A stretch of 64,000 bases of DNA from Marasmitruncus massiliensis (lineage in GTDB: Bacteria > Bacillota > Clostridia > Oscillospirales > Ruminococcaceae): NCBI RefSeq assembly GCF_900186535.1, contig NZ_FYDE01000003.1, positions 124,001 through 188,000 of the forward strand, read 5' to 3'. Both the position numbers and the translations under genes were made by a program. Shown here one piece after another: positions 45,085 through 55,073 of this stretch. The notes beneath the pieces were generated by a model. The model was not told where the DNA came from, searched no databases, and saw nothing but the letters and a program-made list of their open reading frames with translations. Position 1 is the stretch's first letter. Every line of letters begins with the position of its first letter.

Positions 45085-45588
45085 CTAGCACTTTAACAAG
45101 CCATACTCCCTGGCTTGCAAATGATTTATTGCGACAACGTCTAATCCCCATGTCTTAATCTGCCTTTTAAGCTTCCTTGTTAATGCATCTGTAATTGGGG
45201 GTAACCACTCTGTTCTATGTCCGTTAATTACCAATACAAATTTAATGTTAGCTTTAGAATAATCGGCTGTCTTAAAACAATCAGGCATATCATTTGCACT
45301 ATCATGGATTCGTTTCAGCACTAAGCCGAAATACAAATCAATCGAGTGTGCAACTTTGATAAAGATTTCATCAATGAAGGAATCAAAATCTGCTTGATTA
45401 CTGGGCTGAGGCGAACTCGACTTTGCTTCAACCATAAAGATGTTATCGTCCTTCTTGTATAGCACAAACTCAACTGTTGCGACTCCCTTTCCTAAAGAAA
45501 TATAGGCAGCTGATTTTTCTGCATGAAATAACTGTGACTTTTCATATTCACCAAAGCACAAACCAGACTCATCAATGGTGATTTTCAT
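45085..45588 (-). CDS. PD-(D/E)XK nuclease-like partner of the AAA ATPase
   Basis: The 167-residue protein shows VEFVLYKKDDNIFMVEAKSSSP, with the E-x-K core of restriction-endonuclease-fold nucleases, and a helical C-terminus. Its ATG overlaps the stop of the ATPase gene, so the two are made together. I infer an effector nuclease controlled by the ATPase. The family is not identified with certainty. Confidence 0.6.
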   Translation of the reverse strand: MKITIDESGLCFGEYEKSQLFHAEKSAAYISLGKGVATVEFVLYKKDDNIFMVEAKSSSPQPSNQADFDSFIDEIFIKVAHSIDLYFGLVLKRIHDSANDMPDCFKTADYSKANIKFVLVINGHRTEWLPPITDALTRKLKRQIKTWGLDVVAINHLQAREYGLLKC

Positions 45589-46607
45589 TCCATCACCTTC
45601 TTTACTTCTTCCTTGTATAAGTCGATGGATTGTTTCAATATGCTGTTGTTTTCCAGCAAAGCGAAGTCGCTTTCGCTTTCATGCTGGATAGAATCATTTG
45701 ACTTATACAAAGCGTGATAAAGAATGTGGTTTTCTTTTGTTTTTCTGGCATCAAGGTATTTAGCTAAAAAATAATCGTGTGTTGCAATAAATATTTGAAC
45801 CCCATCTTTCTGCAAATCTAAAAGGAGATCAACAATAGCTGGAATATTTTGCGGATTAATATTTGCCTCAGGTTCATCCCAAAAAAGAACAGACCCTTTT
45901 TCTAAAGTTCCATTTTTTATTAACTGCCATAAAAGAGCTATTTTTCTAAGACCTTCCGCAACTAATTGAAACTCAAGTTTTGATTGAGACTGACCAGTCG
46001 GCAAAAGATAAAATTCCTCATTTTCGATTTTAACTCTGCCCTGGGTTATTGTCTGAAGCCGCCTTAAATATTTCGTCTTACGCTCATTATCAGGTCCACG
46101 GCTCACATTCACACTTGCAGCAGAAATAATATCCTTATAAGTGTCATCAAAATCAACATTGCCAGCATTAATGGCTTGTACCAGATTGCGGGAGTGAGAC
46201 AATATTTCTTTAGCTGGAATAAAAGTGCTTGTTAATTCTGCAAACTCTTTTTCCCATTTTTCAGAACCTGTTGTTTCTACATTCTTTTTAAACTTAGAAT
46301 GAAACGACAGCACTAAATTGCTTTTGTTTGAAAATACTTTTACAGATGAATTGCTTGCCCCGACACCGCGTTTTGATAAGCGCAGCAAAGAAAACTCGTC
46401 AGGACGAAATACTTTTACTATCTTTGTTTGGAAGTCTATCCCTGTTTTTTTTGATTGGGCAGCTTGACAAGCAGCGTAAAGCAATTTAATAATATGGGTT
46501 TTTCCAGTTCCATTTTCCCCAATAAAAACATTGATCCCATCGCAAAAATCAATTTCCATTTTGCTAAATACAGTAAAATTCTCCAAACTTATTTTTTTCA
46601 GTGACAT
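45585..46607 (-). CDS. AAA15/OLD-like ATPase inserted in BREX
   Basis: The 340-residue ATPase has Walker A GENGTGKTH (about residues 29-37), a signature-like VAEGLRKIALLWQLI, Walker B VLFWDEPEANI and the H-loop IFIATHDYFL. This is the AAA15/AAA21 type common in two-gene defence systems. It is AT-richer than pglX and pglZ. ATG 46607 has GAGGAG upstream. With the following nuclease-like gene it makes a nested pair between two BREX core genes. Confidence 0.85.
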   Translation of the reverse strand: MSLKKISLENFTVFSKMEIDFCDGINVFIGENGTGKTHIIKLLYAACQAAQSKKTGIDFQTKIVKVFRPDEFSLLRLSKRGVGASNSSVKVFSNKSNLVLSFHSKFKKNVETTGSEKWEKEFAELTSTFIPAKEILSHSRNLVQAINAGNVDFDDTYKDIISAASVNVSRGPDNERKTKYLRRLQTITQGRVKIENEEFYLLPTGQSQSKLEFQLVAEGLRKIALLWQLIKNGTLEKGSVLFWDEPEANINPQNIPAIVDLLLDLQKDGVQIFIATHDYFLAKYLDARKTKENHILYHALYKSNDSIQHESESDFALLENNSILKQSIDLYKEEVKKVME

Positions 46608-46646
46608 GATAATCGCTCCTCTCAATATAAATACTTTTATTATGCC

Positions 46647-49600
46647 TCAAATTTTTGCTAATAAATCCATCTTCTCTGTTTTGCCGTTGTCCTTCGGTAC
46701 TTCCACGCCTTGGAACTTCTCGTAGTTGACCTTTACGCCGTCATCGAAGTCAAGCTCAATCTGCTGATGGGCGATATGCGATACCACCTGGTCATAGGCG
46801 CGGCACTCGTCAATCTTGGCTTGCAAAGCGTCAATTTCCTTGCGATAGGCGGCTTTGTCCCGGGCGTTGTCGGTGGCTGTTGCCAGCATTTCTAACCGCT
46901 TGATTTCTGCTTCATATTTTCGCTGGAGCGGGTGCAGATAGTCTGTACGCACTCGCGCGATGGTATACTTGTCATATCTGTGAAGATAGAACAGCGCCTT
47001 AAACCCATCCTTTTTGCCGCTGTCAAGCAGCCAATAGATAGGTCTTTTCTGATATATTTTCAAATGATCCTTGTAAAAATCGTTCAGAAAATAGCGACGT
47101 ATTTTCTCCTGTGCCGAGCCATTGCCGGTGGGGTAGAGGGCATCGGCAATAAAATTCAGATTCTCACTTAGCGTATCGTTACCGTATACTGTGCGGACGA
47201 ACTCAACAAAGCGGACAACAATATCATCCTCAAAGTAGTCGGCGCTGCCGATGGGGAGGACGTTGTCCTCCTCGGGCAGATAGGTTTTATAGCGCTGTTT
47301 ATCAAACTGGCCGCCGGCAAACACAAGCCCCGGCTGGTCCAAGCTATACCGCCCGAACATACAGCCCACAGCATAGCTGATAAAGCTGCGGATATCCCGC
47401 CCAAGGTCAGCTTTGCGGATGGTGACATCCTTGTCCTCGACCCCTGGCGTAAGCTCATCCTGCAAGCCGTATATATCGATGAAAATACGGTTGAGTTCTT
47501 CCTCGTTGACTTTAAGCTGAGAAAAACGACCCTCACATAACATTTCCCACGCTTTGTAGGCTGAACTAAGGCGTTTGGTGGGCTCATCATCCCCCCAAGA
47601 GAATGCTCCAGCCATTGATAGTTGCACCAGAGGATGCGTTTTGAAATCCCATGAGGTTTCAAAGCTGTCCCAATCTGCTCTCGAAATATCAACGCACGAT
47701 TTGGATATAGTTTCAACATCACCTAACCAGGCATTATCAACAATAACAGGCATTGCTTTTACATCTTTGACTTGCAGGGTAATTGTTGCGTTAAAAGTTT
47801 TTAAGTAAAGCGTTGCTATCTTTGTATTAAACAGTGCAAGCACATAATACAAATGCTTCACATTTACGATCGAAGGTCCTTTTATATCAAATATCGAATT
47901 TGGAACCAAATATCTAAATCCGTTTACAGAACTACTCAAAGAGGTATATGTAACCCCTTCCTTGAACCTATATTTATCCGCAAGGAGATTAGATGTTGGA
48001 TTATTTTGATAAAAGGAGATAGCTGTAGGTGACCAATCTATAACTAACTCAATATTGCCATACCAACGCCTAAATTCTCCACCTTTGGTATAGAATTGCC
48101 ACTTGCCCTCCTTGCCTATATCTGTTCCGAATACTTCCCACCATGTTCGTAGAAATCTATCATTATCTGCTGTTTTATGCTGAGAGCCTGTAAAGTCGCT
48201 AAGAGTATCAACGCTTACTCCGTTATCAAAGTTTTCAATAAACTTCTTACTAACCCAATAAGCCAAAGGAGCACATGGAATTTGCAAAAAGTTTTCCTGT
48301 TGAGCAGTAAACTTTCCAATTCCATCAAAAAACCATTGTTCTTTTTTTTCAACGTTATCGACGGCTCCTTGTTTAAAAAAAAGGCGATGATAATTTGCAA
48401 CATATGAAATAATCTTGTGTTTGTTAATTACAAATGCGGTTGTTCCGAAATCCGCCCCAAATATGCCCCTTCCCAAGTGAAGCATATCTATTATTGTTCT
48501 GTCTTGAAAGAGTTTATATCTCAATTTTTCATAGCTTGATAAAAACATCCAAACAGGGATGTTAATCATTGACATATAGCCGTAAGAATTGCATAATTCC
48601 AATGCCTTTTCCATGAAAACTGTACTCATATCACTCTTGCTATCCGGATAATGCTTCTTCACATACTCTGACAGGTTTGCATCCATACCTGAACTACCCA
48701 TATAAGGTGGGTTCGTCACTACCACATCATACTTTTGTACAAGAACTTCAGCGATATCAATCAGGGCATCAAGGTGTTCTGCCTGCGACATAAAATCAGT
48801 GTCGTCCATCGCTATTTGCCCGGTTGCAAAGTCATGGACATATTTTCTAAGCCGCCCGAAATCAATCTCACGCTCAATTTTTATGGCAGAGCCGAAGGTC
48901 TTGCCTTTATCGTCGCCCAAAATTTCTGCAAGACACAGCAAGTCCTGATATGCGGCCTTTCTGTCGCTTCCGGCCATGCTAACGCCAAGCCATTTTTCAA
49001 TGCCTACGATAAACCATTTTCGTTCGGGGAAGCTGTAAACCATCGGCTGAGGAATAGTATTCTGACGGAAAAAACGCCGGTTGTAGCTCCGTGCCTTTAT
49101 CATCAGAGCAAAATAGGCAAGCTGACCGGCACGGTCATCAACATCCAGACCATAGAGATTATTTTGCAAAATCAGATTGGGTATCTCACGCTCAGCGTAG
49201 CCCTGACTCAGATAAATTTGATACAGCACCTCGAAAGCGTACACCAAGATATGACCGCTGCCCATGCAGGGGTCAATCAGCTTGATATCCTCCGGACGTT
49301 TGATGGAGCTTTGAGAGCGCAGGAGACGCAGCTGCTCTGCAACCTCTGGGGTTTGCTCCGCATCCTCAACGTAATATTTCCAGCCATAATAGCTGGCGTT
49401 CATGATATCGTCGGACAATCCCGATTCAGTCTTGTCACGGTCGAGCCACAGCCGTCCCAAGCTGTTCTCCACCATGTATTTTACAATCCACTGCGGTGTG
49501 AAAAGCTGTGTAGCAGCGGGGATGGTGTCTTTATTGATCTTCACATTCTTTTTCAGCCCGGCAAATACCTCATCTTTTTTCTCAGAGATATAAAACTGGT

Positions 49601-50276
49601 ACAGCCAGCCTATAATTTCAATCTGCCCCTGCTTTTCCATATGAAAATTGTCCTCATGAATCATGTTCACAAGGTCATGGACGATGCCGCCTTTGGATAG
49701 CAGCGCATCGGGCAAGAGAAGCTCCGTGTAGTCATTCTCTTTCTCAAACATACCCGGCAGTATTTTATGCAAGGCGTTGCACTGAGAAATAAGGATGTAC
49801 TTGTACAGCTTCTCGGAAGCGTTTATACCCGTATCCGCTCTTAATTCAGCGACTTTTGCTTGATTCACATAATCAAGGTGTTCAACCTCGCGCAAGGCAT
49901 CGGGCTCCACACGCCCCGGCTCTTGGCTCGACAAAATGCGGGTGTTGGAGGGCAGCCACTCGTTGACCTCCATAATCCGCAGCGCAATCAAGCGGTTGAA
50001 CCATGTGCAAGCTACGCTTTCCATAACACGGTTGTAGATTGCGGGCTTATATGGCATATCTTCATGCAGCAGCTCGTCATACAGCCGTCTGCGAGCATTT
50101 AGCTGATCAGCGGACAGGAAGATGCCGTCTGCCTGCAGGCGTTCAATCTCCGCACCGGGGCGCAGGGTTTTTGCGCTGTCCTCAAATATATATAGTTGCT
50201 GCGCCTTCAGCTTCACCGCTTCAATTAGTTTGCGGCGAGCTTCAACGGCATAATTTCTTATCGCTGTTTTATCCAT
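46647..50276 (-). CDS. pglX: PglX (BrxX), BREX adenine-specific DNA methyltransferase
   Basis: The 1209-residue protein has SAM motif I DPCMGSGHIL (about 335-344) and catalytic NPPYMGSSG (about 522-530), typical of N6-adenine methyltransferases, with a long C-terminal recognition region. It marks host DNA in type I BREX. ATG 50276 has AGGGGG upstream and starts two bases after the stop of the preceding gene; the longer frame from 50306 would overlap that gene. Confidence 0.96.
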   Translation of the reverse strand: MDKTAIRNYAVEARRKLIEAVKLKAQQLYIFEDSAKTLRPGAEIERLQADGIFLSADQLNARRRLYDELLHEDMPYKPAIYNRVMESVACTWFNRLIALRIMEVNEWLPSNTRILSSQEPGRVEPDALREVEHLDYVNQAKVAELRADTGINASEKLYKYILISQCNALHKILPGMFEKENDYTELLLPDALLSKGGIVHDLVNMIHEDNFHMEKQGQIEIIGWLYQFYISEKKDEVFAGLKKNVKINKDTIPAATQLFTPQWIVKYMVENSLGRLWLDRDKTESGLSDDIMNASYYGWKYYVEDAEQTPEVAEQLRLLRSQSSIKRPEDIKLIDPCMGSGHILVYAFEVLYQIYLSQGYAEREIPNLILQNNLYGLDVDDRAGQLAYFALMIKARSYNRRFFRQNTIPQPMVYSFPERKWFIVGIEKWLGVSMAGSDRKAAYQDLLCLAEILGDDKGKTFGSAIKIEREIDFGRLRKYVHDFATGQIAMDDTDFMSQAEHLDALIDIAEVLVQKYDVVVTNPPYMGSSGMDANLSEYVKKHYPDSKSDMSTVFMEKALELCNSYGYMSMINIPVWMFLSSYEKLRYKLFQDRTIIDMLHLGRGIFGADFGTTAFVINKHKIISYVANYHRLFFKQGAVDNVEKKEQWFFDGIGKFTAQQENFLQIPCAPLAYWVSKKFIENFDNGVSVDTLSDFTGSQHKTADNDRFLRTWWEVFGTDIGKEGKWQFYTKGGEFRRWYGNIELVIDWSPTAISFYQNNPTSNLLADKYRFKEGVTYTSLSSSVNGFRYLVPNSIFDIKGPSIVNVKHLYYVLALFNTKIATLYLKTFNATITLQVKDVKAMPVIVDNAWLGDVETISKSCVDISRADWDSFETSWDFKTHPLVQLSMAGAFSWGDDEPTKRLSSAYKAWEMLCEGRFSQLKVNEEELNRIFIDIYGLQDELTPGVEDKDVTIRKADLGRDIRSFISYAVGCMFGRYSLDQPGLVFAGGQFDKQRYKTYLPEEDNVLPIGSADYFEDDIVVRFVEFVRTVYGNDTLSENLNFIADALYPTGNGSAQEKIRRYFLNDFYKDHLKIYQKRPIYWLLDSGKKDGFKALFYLHRYDKYTIARVRTDYLHPLQRKYEAEIKRLEMLATATDNARDKAAYRKEIDALQAKIDECRAYDQVVSHIAHQQIELDFDDGVKVNYEKFQGVEVPKDNGKTEKMDLLAKI

Positions 50277-50277
50277 T

Positions 50278-50862
50278 CTATATATCCCCCTTATCAAGGA
50301 CAACATAACGTTTTATTTTTCTTGAGGTCTCTCCATTTGGCAAAGTCTCATTTATGTAAGTAATAAGGCCATTTTCGAGCAATTCCTGTAAAATTCTGTG
50401 GGCGTATGCGCGTGATATAGCTAATTCATCAGCTAATTCGGAGGCAGTAACGCCATTGTTCTTAACAGACATTATTTGTATTACTTTAATGAACTTATCA
50501 TATTTCTGCGAATTATTTACAGAGATATTATTCAATAAAGACAGTTGAATGCTTTCCAGTTCATCCGCAATATTGGGGTTATTTAGCTTGACCTCTTCAA
50601 TTTTCTTGTCAACTTTTGCCGCACTTAACAATTGCATAAAGTTATCTTCGTTAGAAAAGTCGCTTGGAGCGTAGAGGACTTTGTGGTTGCGGTTAAGTGT
50701 CAGGAAAAAGATGACAACAAGTAGAACTGGAAAGCCCATCACATACCAAATGAAAATACGCTGCAATTCAGAAGAAACAAGTGGAAGTACGGCAGTTCCC
50801 GCTACCTCTGCAATCCCGGCAAAGATACCAATTATCGTTAAAGGATTAGATATTTTCTTCAT
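50278..50862 (-). CDS. Two-helix membrane protein with C-terminal winged HTH
   Basis: Two membrane segments (about residues 10-30 and 37-58) are followed by a helical linker and a C-terminal HTH (NNGVTASELADELAISRAYAHRILQELLENGLITYINE). A membrane-tethered HTH between brxC and pglX is not part of the BREX core. It could be a sensor or a regulator. ATG 50862 is preferred to GTG 50871. It ends two bases before the pglX start. Confidence 0.65.
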   Translation of the reverse strand: MKKISNPLTIIGIFAGIAEVAGTAVLPLVSSELQRIFIWYVMGFPVLLVVIFFLTLNRNHKVLYAPSDFSNEDNFMQLLSAAKVDKKIEEVKLNNPNIADELESIQLSLLNNISVNNSQKYDKFIKVIQIMSVKNNGVTASELADELAISRAYAHRILQELLENGLITYINETLPNGETSRKIKRYVVLDKGDI

Positions 50863-50898
50863 TTTAACCACAACCTTTCGTGTGTCTCTTTTAGCGAA

Positions 50899-53800
50899 TT
50901 AAATAATCTGTATCGTCGTGTCATCCTCAAGCTGCGCTTCAAGCTTCTTTCGCAGCTCGTCAAGCAGACGGTCAATATCCTGCCTGCTTGAAATCTGGTT
51001 CGTACCACCGAACAGCACCTTTGCACTCACTGTTTTTGTCTTATGAATGGGAGGGGACGGCACATCATCGCCGGCCTTGGCCGCAGCGGCGGCAAGACGA
51101 GCCTCCTCATCGATAAACATCTGAATAAACCGCTGCTTCATGCGGTCGCTTTCAGTTTGCATGGCAATCGCTTCGTAAATGTTGTTGGCGTGAGAAAGCC
51201 TGTCAATCAGCGCACTAAAGTCTTTGCGCACTTTCTCGGCGTACTTATCCTTAAACGAGCGTTGGTTCAGGTCAGTGCTGGTGATTTCCCAATCCGTGTT
51301 TATGCTTGCGCGAATAGGCTCACACTCATCTTCCAACAACTGAGCAAAGCGATTTGTAAATTGCTCTATGAGCTCAGGAAGCTTGTGGATTTCAGAGTAA
51401 GGCGACTGTAGGCGCGTAATTTTTTCAATTTGCTCGACCAATGTGATTGTCTCAGGATCAAGCACATAGGAACGGTTGCCCTCGTAAATGGCAAGCATCT
51501 TTAAGGCATTGTCGAAGATAGGGCGTTGGTTCTTGAAGAACTTTTTCACATCCTGAACATCTTCTTCGTAGTCGAGTAATGCATCTTTTTCACGCTGCAG
51601 ATACTCGTAGAATGCTTTAATATCTTTGATACGGTCAATTTCCTCTAAAAGTTTTTTGCCATTCTCCAATACTGCCTTGCCCGGATAGCGGGTATTACTG
51701 TACTCGTGAAGCAAATCTTTTATGCTGTCACTATTTCCGGAGAGTTCAGCGGCAGCAAAGTCCTTAATGCGAAGCATCAAGCCATCTTCATCACTCGGGA
51801 CATCGCTTCTTCCAAACACTTCTTTTGCGAGATTTTTTGCATTTGCCAGAAGTGAAGGGTTGACAATATCTCTCCACTTCACCACAAGGCGGTCGAGGTA
51901 TTCACGCTTGGTGATGTAGTTAATAACGCTCAAATCGCTTGTAGAGATATTCTCACCGTTCATCTCAAAGCGGATCTTCTGATTTTTGAACAGCGTCAAT
52001 ACGATTCCCGCAATGTCCATGTCTTTCCATCCATATGGAATCTTGCTAAACTGCTCCGTAATACTCCGCATGGTAACAGCTAGATTCTTGAAATGGCTGC
52101 GCTCGATAACTTCAAGCATCTCGGTCAGCGCAAGGTGATTTGGCGGGGTTTGCTGCATACCGTCAAGAGTGAGTTGATTATCCTTTGCCGTGAGGATTTC
52201 ACGGAGGCTGTCTGCTGTGAGGTATGGGCTGACAATGTAGTTCTGCTTTGTGTAGATGCCCTCAATCAAGGTTCGGAATGCATCGTTAATGCGCTGCTCC
52301 GGCTGTTTTTCTTTTATGTCAAGACGAATACCATTCACATAGATTGCCGCCGTTTTGAGCGACTCCACAATCAGGTCACGGCAGCGTTCGGCTCTCTGCC
52401 GACCTTCTTGTGTTTTAGTTACCTTGATTATCTCTGCCTCGCTCGTTGCTGTTCTGCCAGAATTTCTACGAATATAGGTTTCGATTTGAAGGGACTGTTC
52501 CATTTCCTCCAAGAAACCAGTGTCGGGGGGCATGGCTACAACGACATTACGCTCACGAATGGAGATGCCTTTCATCTCCATGTCATCAGCACCACCATGG
52601 GCATATATCGGGGTGATTACTTTTAGCCCGATTTCTTCTTTCTGTGCTCCGATGGGGCGGTCGTCAATTATAGTATTAAAGCCAAAGTCATAGCGCTCGT
52701 TGTAACGGAATTTTTTGTTCAAGCCAAATAGGACGGAGAAGATTTCGCCGCCCACTTTATCTATAATTTCCGACTGCTCTATGCGAATTTCCCGAATTTC
52801 ACGGTTGATGTCTTGCTCCTCGTTGGTAAGGAAGATGAAAACATCACCGTTTTTGCTAATCAATTTTTGCTCTTCCAAGCGGCGCAGAGAAGCATCCACT
52901 TTCTTCTTTGCTTCAATTTTATCCTGGTCAATATTTTGCAGCATGATGGTGGTGATGTTTTCAAGATTTGCAGGAAGAACATTGGGGATGTACTTCACCA
53001 TAAACAGAACCTTAAGAACTTCAACATCATACGCCTGCAACGCACCACCGCGCTCCGCGCTCTCCTCCGCGTCTAAAATTACCTTGCGAATATTGTGATC
53101 GAGGAATGTTTCGACCGTCCGATAAAAAGCGTCAAAAGGTATCAGAACTCCGTCCTCGAAGTTTGCATACTGCATGGCAGCCTCTTGGAACGCATTGAGC
53201 AGTGAACGCTCGCCCTCTGACAGATGTTTGCCCGAGGCCCCATGAGTACGGATACCATTGAATACGGCTTGCAGTAGATTGAACTGATAGGGGATAAACG
53301 GATATACATCAGCAAACTCTTCTGCGGAATCGTATAGCCGTTTTTCGGGAGTTTCCTGCGAAAAGGTAATAAGGTTTTTAAGGATAGCGGACTTATCTGC
53401 GTAAACAAGGCGCAGCTTTTTAGCCGCCGTATCCGTTTTAGCAAGCAACCTTTTTTTGATAACTTCATCCACGTTCGCTGAGGACAGTGAGAGCCTTGTA
53501 TCAAATCGTCCGATAATTTTTGAGAAAGCATCACGATTCACATTCGTTATGGAGTCAATATCTTCCTGCCCGGTGCATATAACCCAAGCTTGTCCGCCGC
53601 ACTCGTTACCAAGCCCTTCAACAATGTTCTGGAGGTTGAGCATGAGCGCACCGGAGCTGCCAATATACTGGCCGACCTCATCGCACAGAAAAACAACAAA
53701 CTGCTTCTTTCCGGTTTGGGTTTGCTTAGCTTCAATATATTCGCGTACCCGACGGGCAAAGGAGTTGATGTCGAGAGCGTAGTTTTCTTCCGCTTTGTTG

Positions 53801-54477
53801 TACCATGAGAGAGCAGCATCGATACTCATCTTTGTAGTGTCTGCCAACGCCTGCACGATATTGTCCTGCTCAAAGTAGAAATCTTCGCGTCCATCTTCCC
53901 ACTCATTACCGGAAATTTCTTTAAAGCGAGCACGGAAAGCGTCATACTTTCCGTCCTTGACCATCTGCCGCTCTAAATCAGCAATCCATGGCATAGAGCC
54001 GCAGAAGCCTTGCATCTTGTTAAAGACCTTCATAAAAACCTTAACGATAGGGTCTTTGTTGGTCTTGGAATCGGAATCCGCTTCCGCATCTATATTGAAA
54101 AGAATAACATCCGTACTTGTGTTGGCGGCAACCTGCATATCAGCCATAATACGGCTGTCGGCAATTTTGCCCTCAAAGAAAGTAATTGCCTTTTGACCGT
54201 CATATGTACCACTTCCCAATAGGTAGGAAAGTATTTTTAAGAAGTGTGATTTACCGCTCCCAAAAAAGCCGGAGATCCACACGCCAATCTTGTCGGTACG
54301 GTGTTGCGTCCCCTTGCGGTATCCCTCGAAAAACTTATCAAAGTGACGGTTTAGTTCTTTGGTAACGACGTACTCGTCCAGCTCATCCCTTATCATTTCG
54401 GGTGAATCCTGACCAATTTTCACTACGCCTTGAATTGGTCTGCTAATTCGTTTATGAAACATCTCGTTAATCTTCAT
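50899..54477 (-). CDS. brxC: BrxC, large BREX ATPase
   Basis: The 1192-residue protein starts MKINEMFHKRISRPIQGVVK and carries Walker A GFFGSGKSHF (about 70-79). VVFLCDEVGQYIG near residue 263 fits Walker B. It matches BrxC/PglY (DUF6079-like) ATPases. It follows brxB closely (11 bp) with GGGGTGGAG as ribosome site. Confidence 0.96.
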   Translation of the reverse strand: MKINEMFHKRISRPIQGVVKIGQDSPEMIRDELDEYVVTKELNRHFDKFFEGYRKGTQHRTDKIGVWISGFFGSGKSHFLKILSYLLGSGTYDGQKAITFFEGKIADSRIMADMQVAANTSTDVILFNIDAEADSDSKTNKDPIVKVFMKVFNKMQGFCGSMPWIADLERQMVKDGKYDAFRARFKEISGNEWEDGREDFYFEQDNIVQALADTTKMSIDAALSWYNKAEENYALDINSFARRVREYIEAKQTQTGKKQFVVFLCDEVGQYIGSSGALMLNLQNIVEGLGNECGGQAWVICTGQEDIDSITNVNRDAFSKIIGRFDTRLSLSSANVDEVIKKRLLAKTDTAAKKLRLVYADKSAILKNLITFSQETPEKRLYDSAEEFADVYPFIPYQFNLLQAVFNGIRTHGASGKHLSEGERSLLNAFQEAAMQYANFEDGVLIPFDAFYRTVETFLDHNIRKVILDAEESAERGGALQAYDVEVLKVLFMVKYIPNVLPANLENITTIMLQNIDQDKIEAKKKVDASLRRLEEQKLISKNGDVFIFLTNEEQDINREIREIRIEQSEIIDKVGGEIFSVLFGLNKKFRYNERYDFGFNTIIDDRPIGAQKEEIGLKVITPIYAHGGADDMEMKGISIRERNVVVAMPPDTGFLEEMEQSLQIETYIRRNSGRTATSEAEIIKVTKTQEGRQRAERCRDLIVESLKTAAIYVNGIRLDIKEKQPEQRINDAFRTLIEGIYTKQNYIVSPYLTADSLREILTAKDNQLTLDGMQQTPPNHLALTEMLEVIERSHFKNLAVTMRSITEQFSKIPYGWKDMDIAGIVLTLFKNQKIRFEMNGENISTSDLSVINYITKREYLDRLVVKWRDIVNPSLLANAKNLAKEVFGRSDVPSDEDGLMLRIKDFAAAELSGNSDSIKDLLHEYSNTRYPGKAVLENGKKLLEEIDRIKDIKAFYEYLQREKDALLDYEEDVQDVKKFFKNQRPIFDNALKMLAIYEGNRSYVLDPETITLVEQIEKITRLQSPYSEIHKLPELIEQFTNRFAQLLEDECEPIRASINTDWEITSTDLNQRSFKDKYAEKVRKDFSALIDRLSHANNIYEAIAMQTESDRMKQRFIQMFIDEEARLAAAAAKAGDDVPSPPIHKTKTVSAKVLFGGTNQISSRQDIDRLLDELRKKLEAQLEDDTTIQII

Positions 54478-54488
54478 ATCTCCACCCC

Positions 54489-55070
54489 TTATCTCTCAAT
54501 GAGCTTGAACGCTCTATAATAATTATCGTCCGTAATCTCCCCGAATAGGCGCAGCTCGTTTGTATAGTTACCTGGGAAGAACATAACGAGCGGATTCTTA
54601 TCTACCTTGCTGTGCAGATTGTTAAGTATCGTATGAGAGCGGACGATAGGCCACGCTTTCCCGATGCCCGTTAGAAAGATAATATCTTGCTCAGGCTTAA
54701 GGTTCTCTACGATTTTCCCAATGATTAAGTCGCCGTCTTCGGTCAGTCGGAGCGTCCGTTTAATCGGGTTAATAATGGCATCACTGCCTTTTGCTTGTTC
54801 CATCTGCTTCACCTTGTCAAGGTAATTCTTTGACCTCAACACATCAAGCATAAGGGTGTATAAATCAAAATGCACAATTCTAACATCGTCATTCTTGCCA
54901 TTTATACGGTTCACCAAGAACTCAATATGGGCGCGCACCGCCATCTCATCCTCGGGGTCATAATCGAATATCCAGAAGTTGACCTCATTCGCAGTTCCAC
55001 GACCGGTGCGAAAACTCTTTTCAAGTATTTTCGGCTCAATGAGGTCAAGCCGCTTATTCAAATTCATCAT
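54489..55070 (-). CDS. brxB: BrxB (DUF1788)
   Basis: The 193-residue protein (LNKRLDLIEPKILEKSF ..., NEVNFWIFDYDPEDE, PLVMFFPGNYTNELRLFG) matches BrxB/DUF1788, a type I BREX core component. It starts three bases after the brxA stop. GGAGG lies in the end of brxA, which points to translational coupling. Confidence 0.95.
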   Translation of the reverse strand: MMNLNKRLDLIEPKILEKSFRTGRGTANEVNFWIFDYDPEDEMAVRAHIEFLVNRINGKNDDVRIVHFDLYTLMLDVLRSKNYLDKVKQMEQAKGSDAIINPIKRTLRLTEDGDLIIGKIVENLKPEQDIIFLTGIGKAWPIVRSHTILNNLHSKVDKNPLVMFFPGNYTNELRLFGEITDDNYYRAFKLIER

Positions 55071-55073
55071 GTG

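Noticed and set aside
45585-46607. PARIS system (AriA/AriB) in the BREX operon
   Set aside because: The ATPase fits the AAA15 type, but the 167-residue partner has an E-x-K nuclease-like core and no TOPRIM/DUF4435 features, so I do not use that name.
48735-49700. 321-codon open frame on the + strand inside pglX
   Set aside because: It is fully antisense to a conserved part of PglX, has no ribosome site, and its protein shows no motif; the PglX frame explains the open reading.
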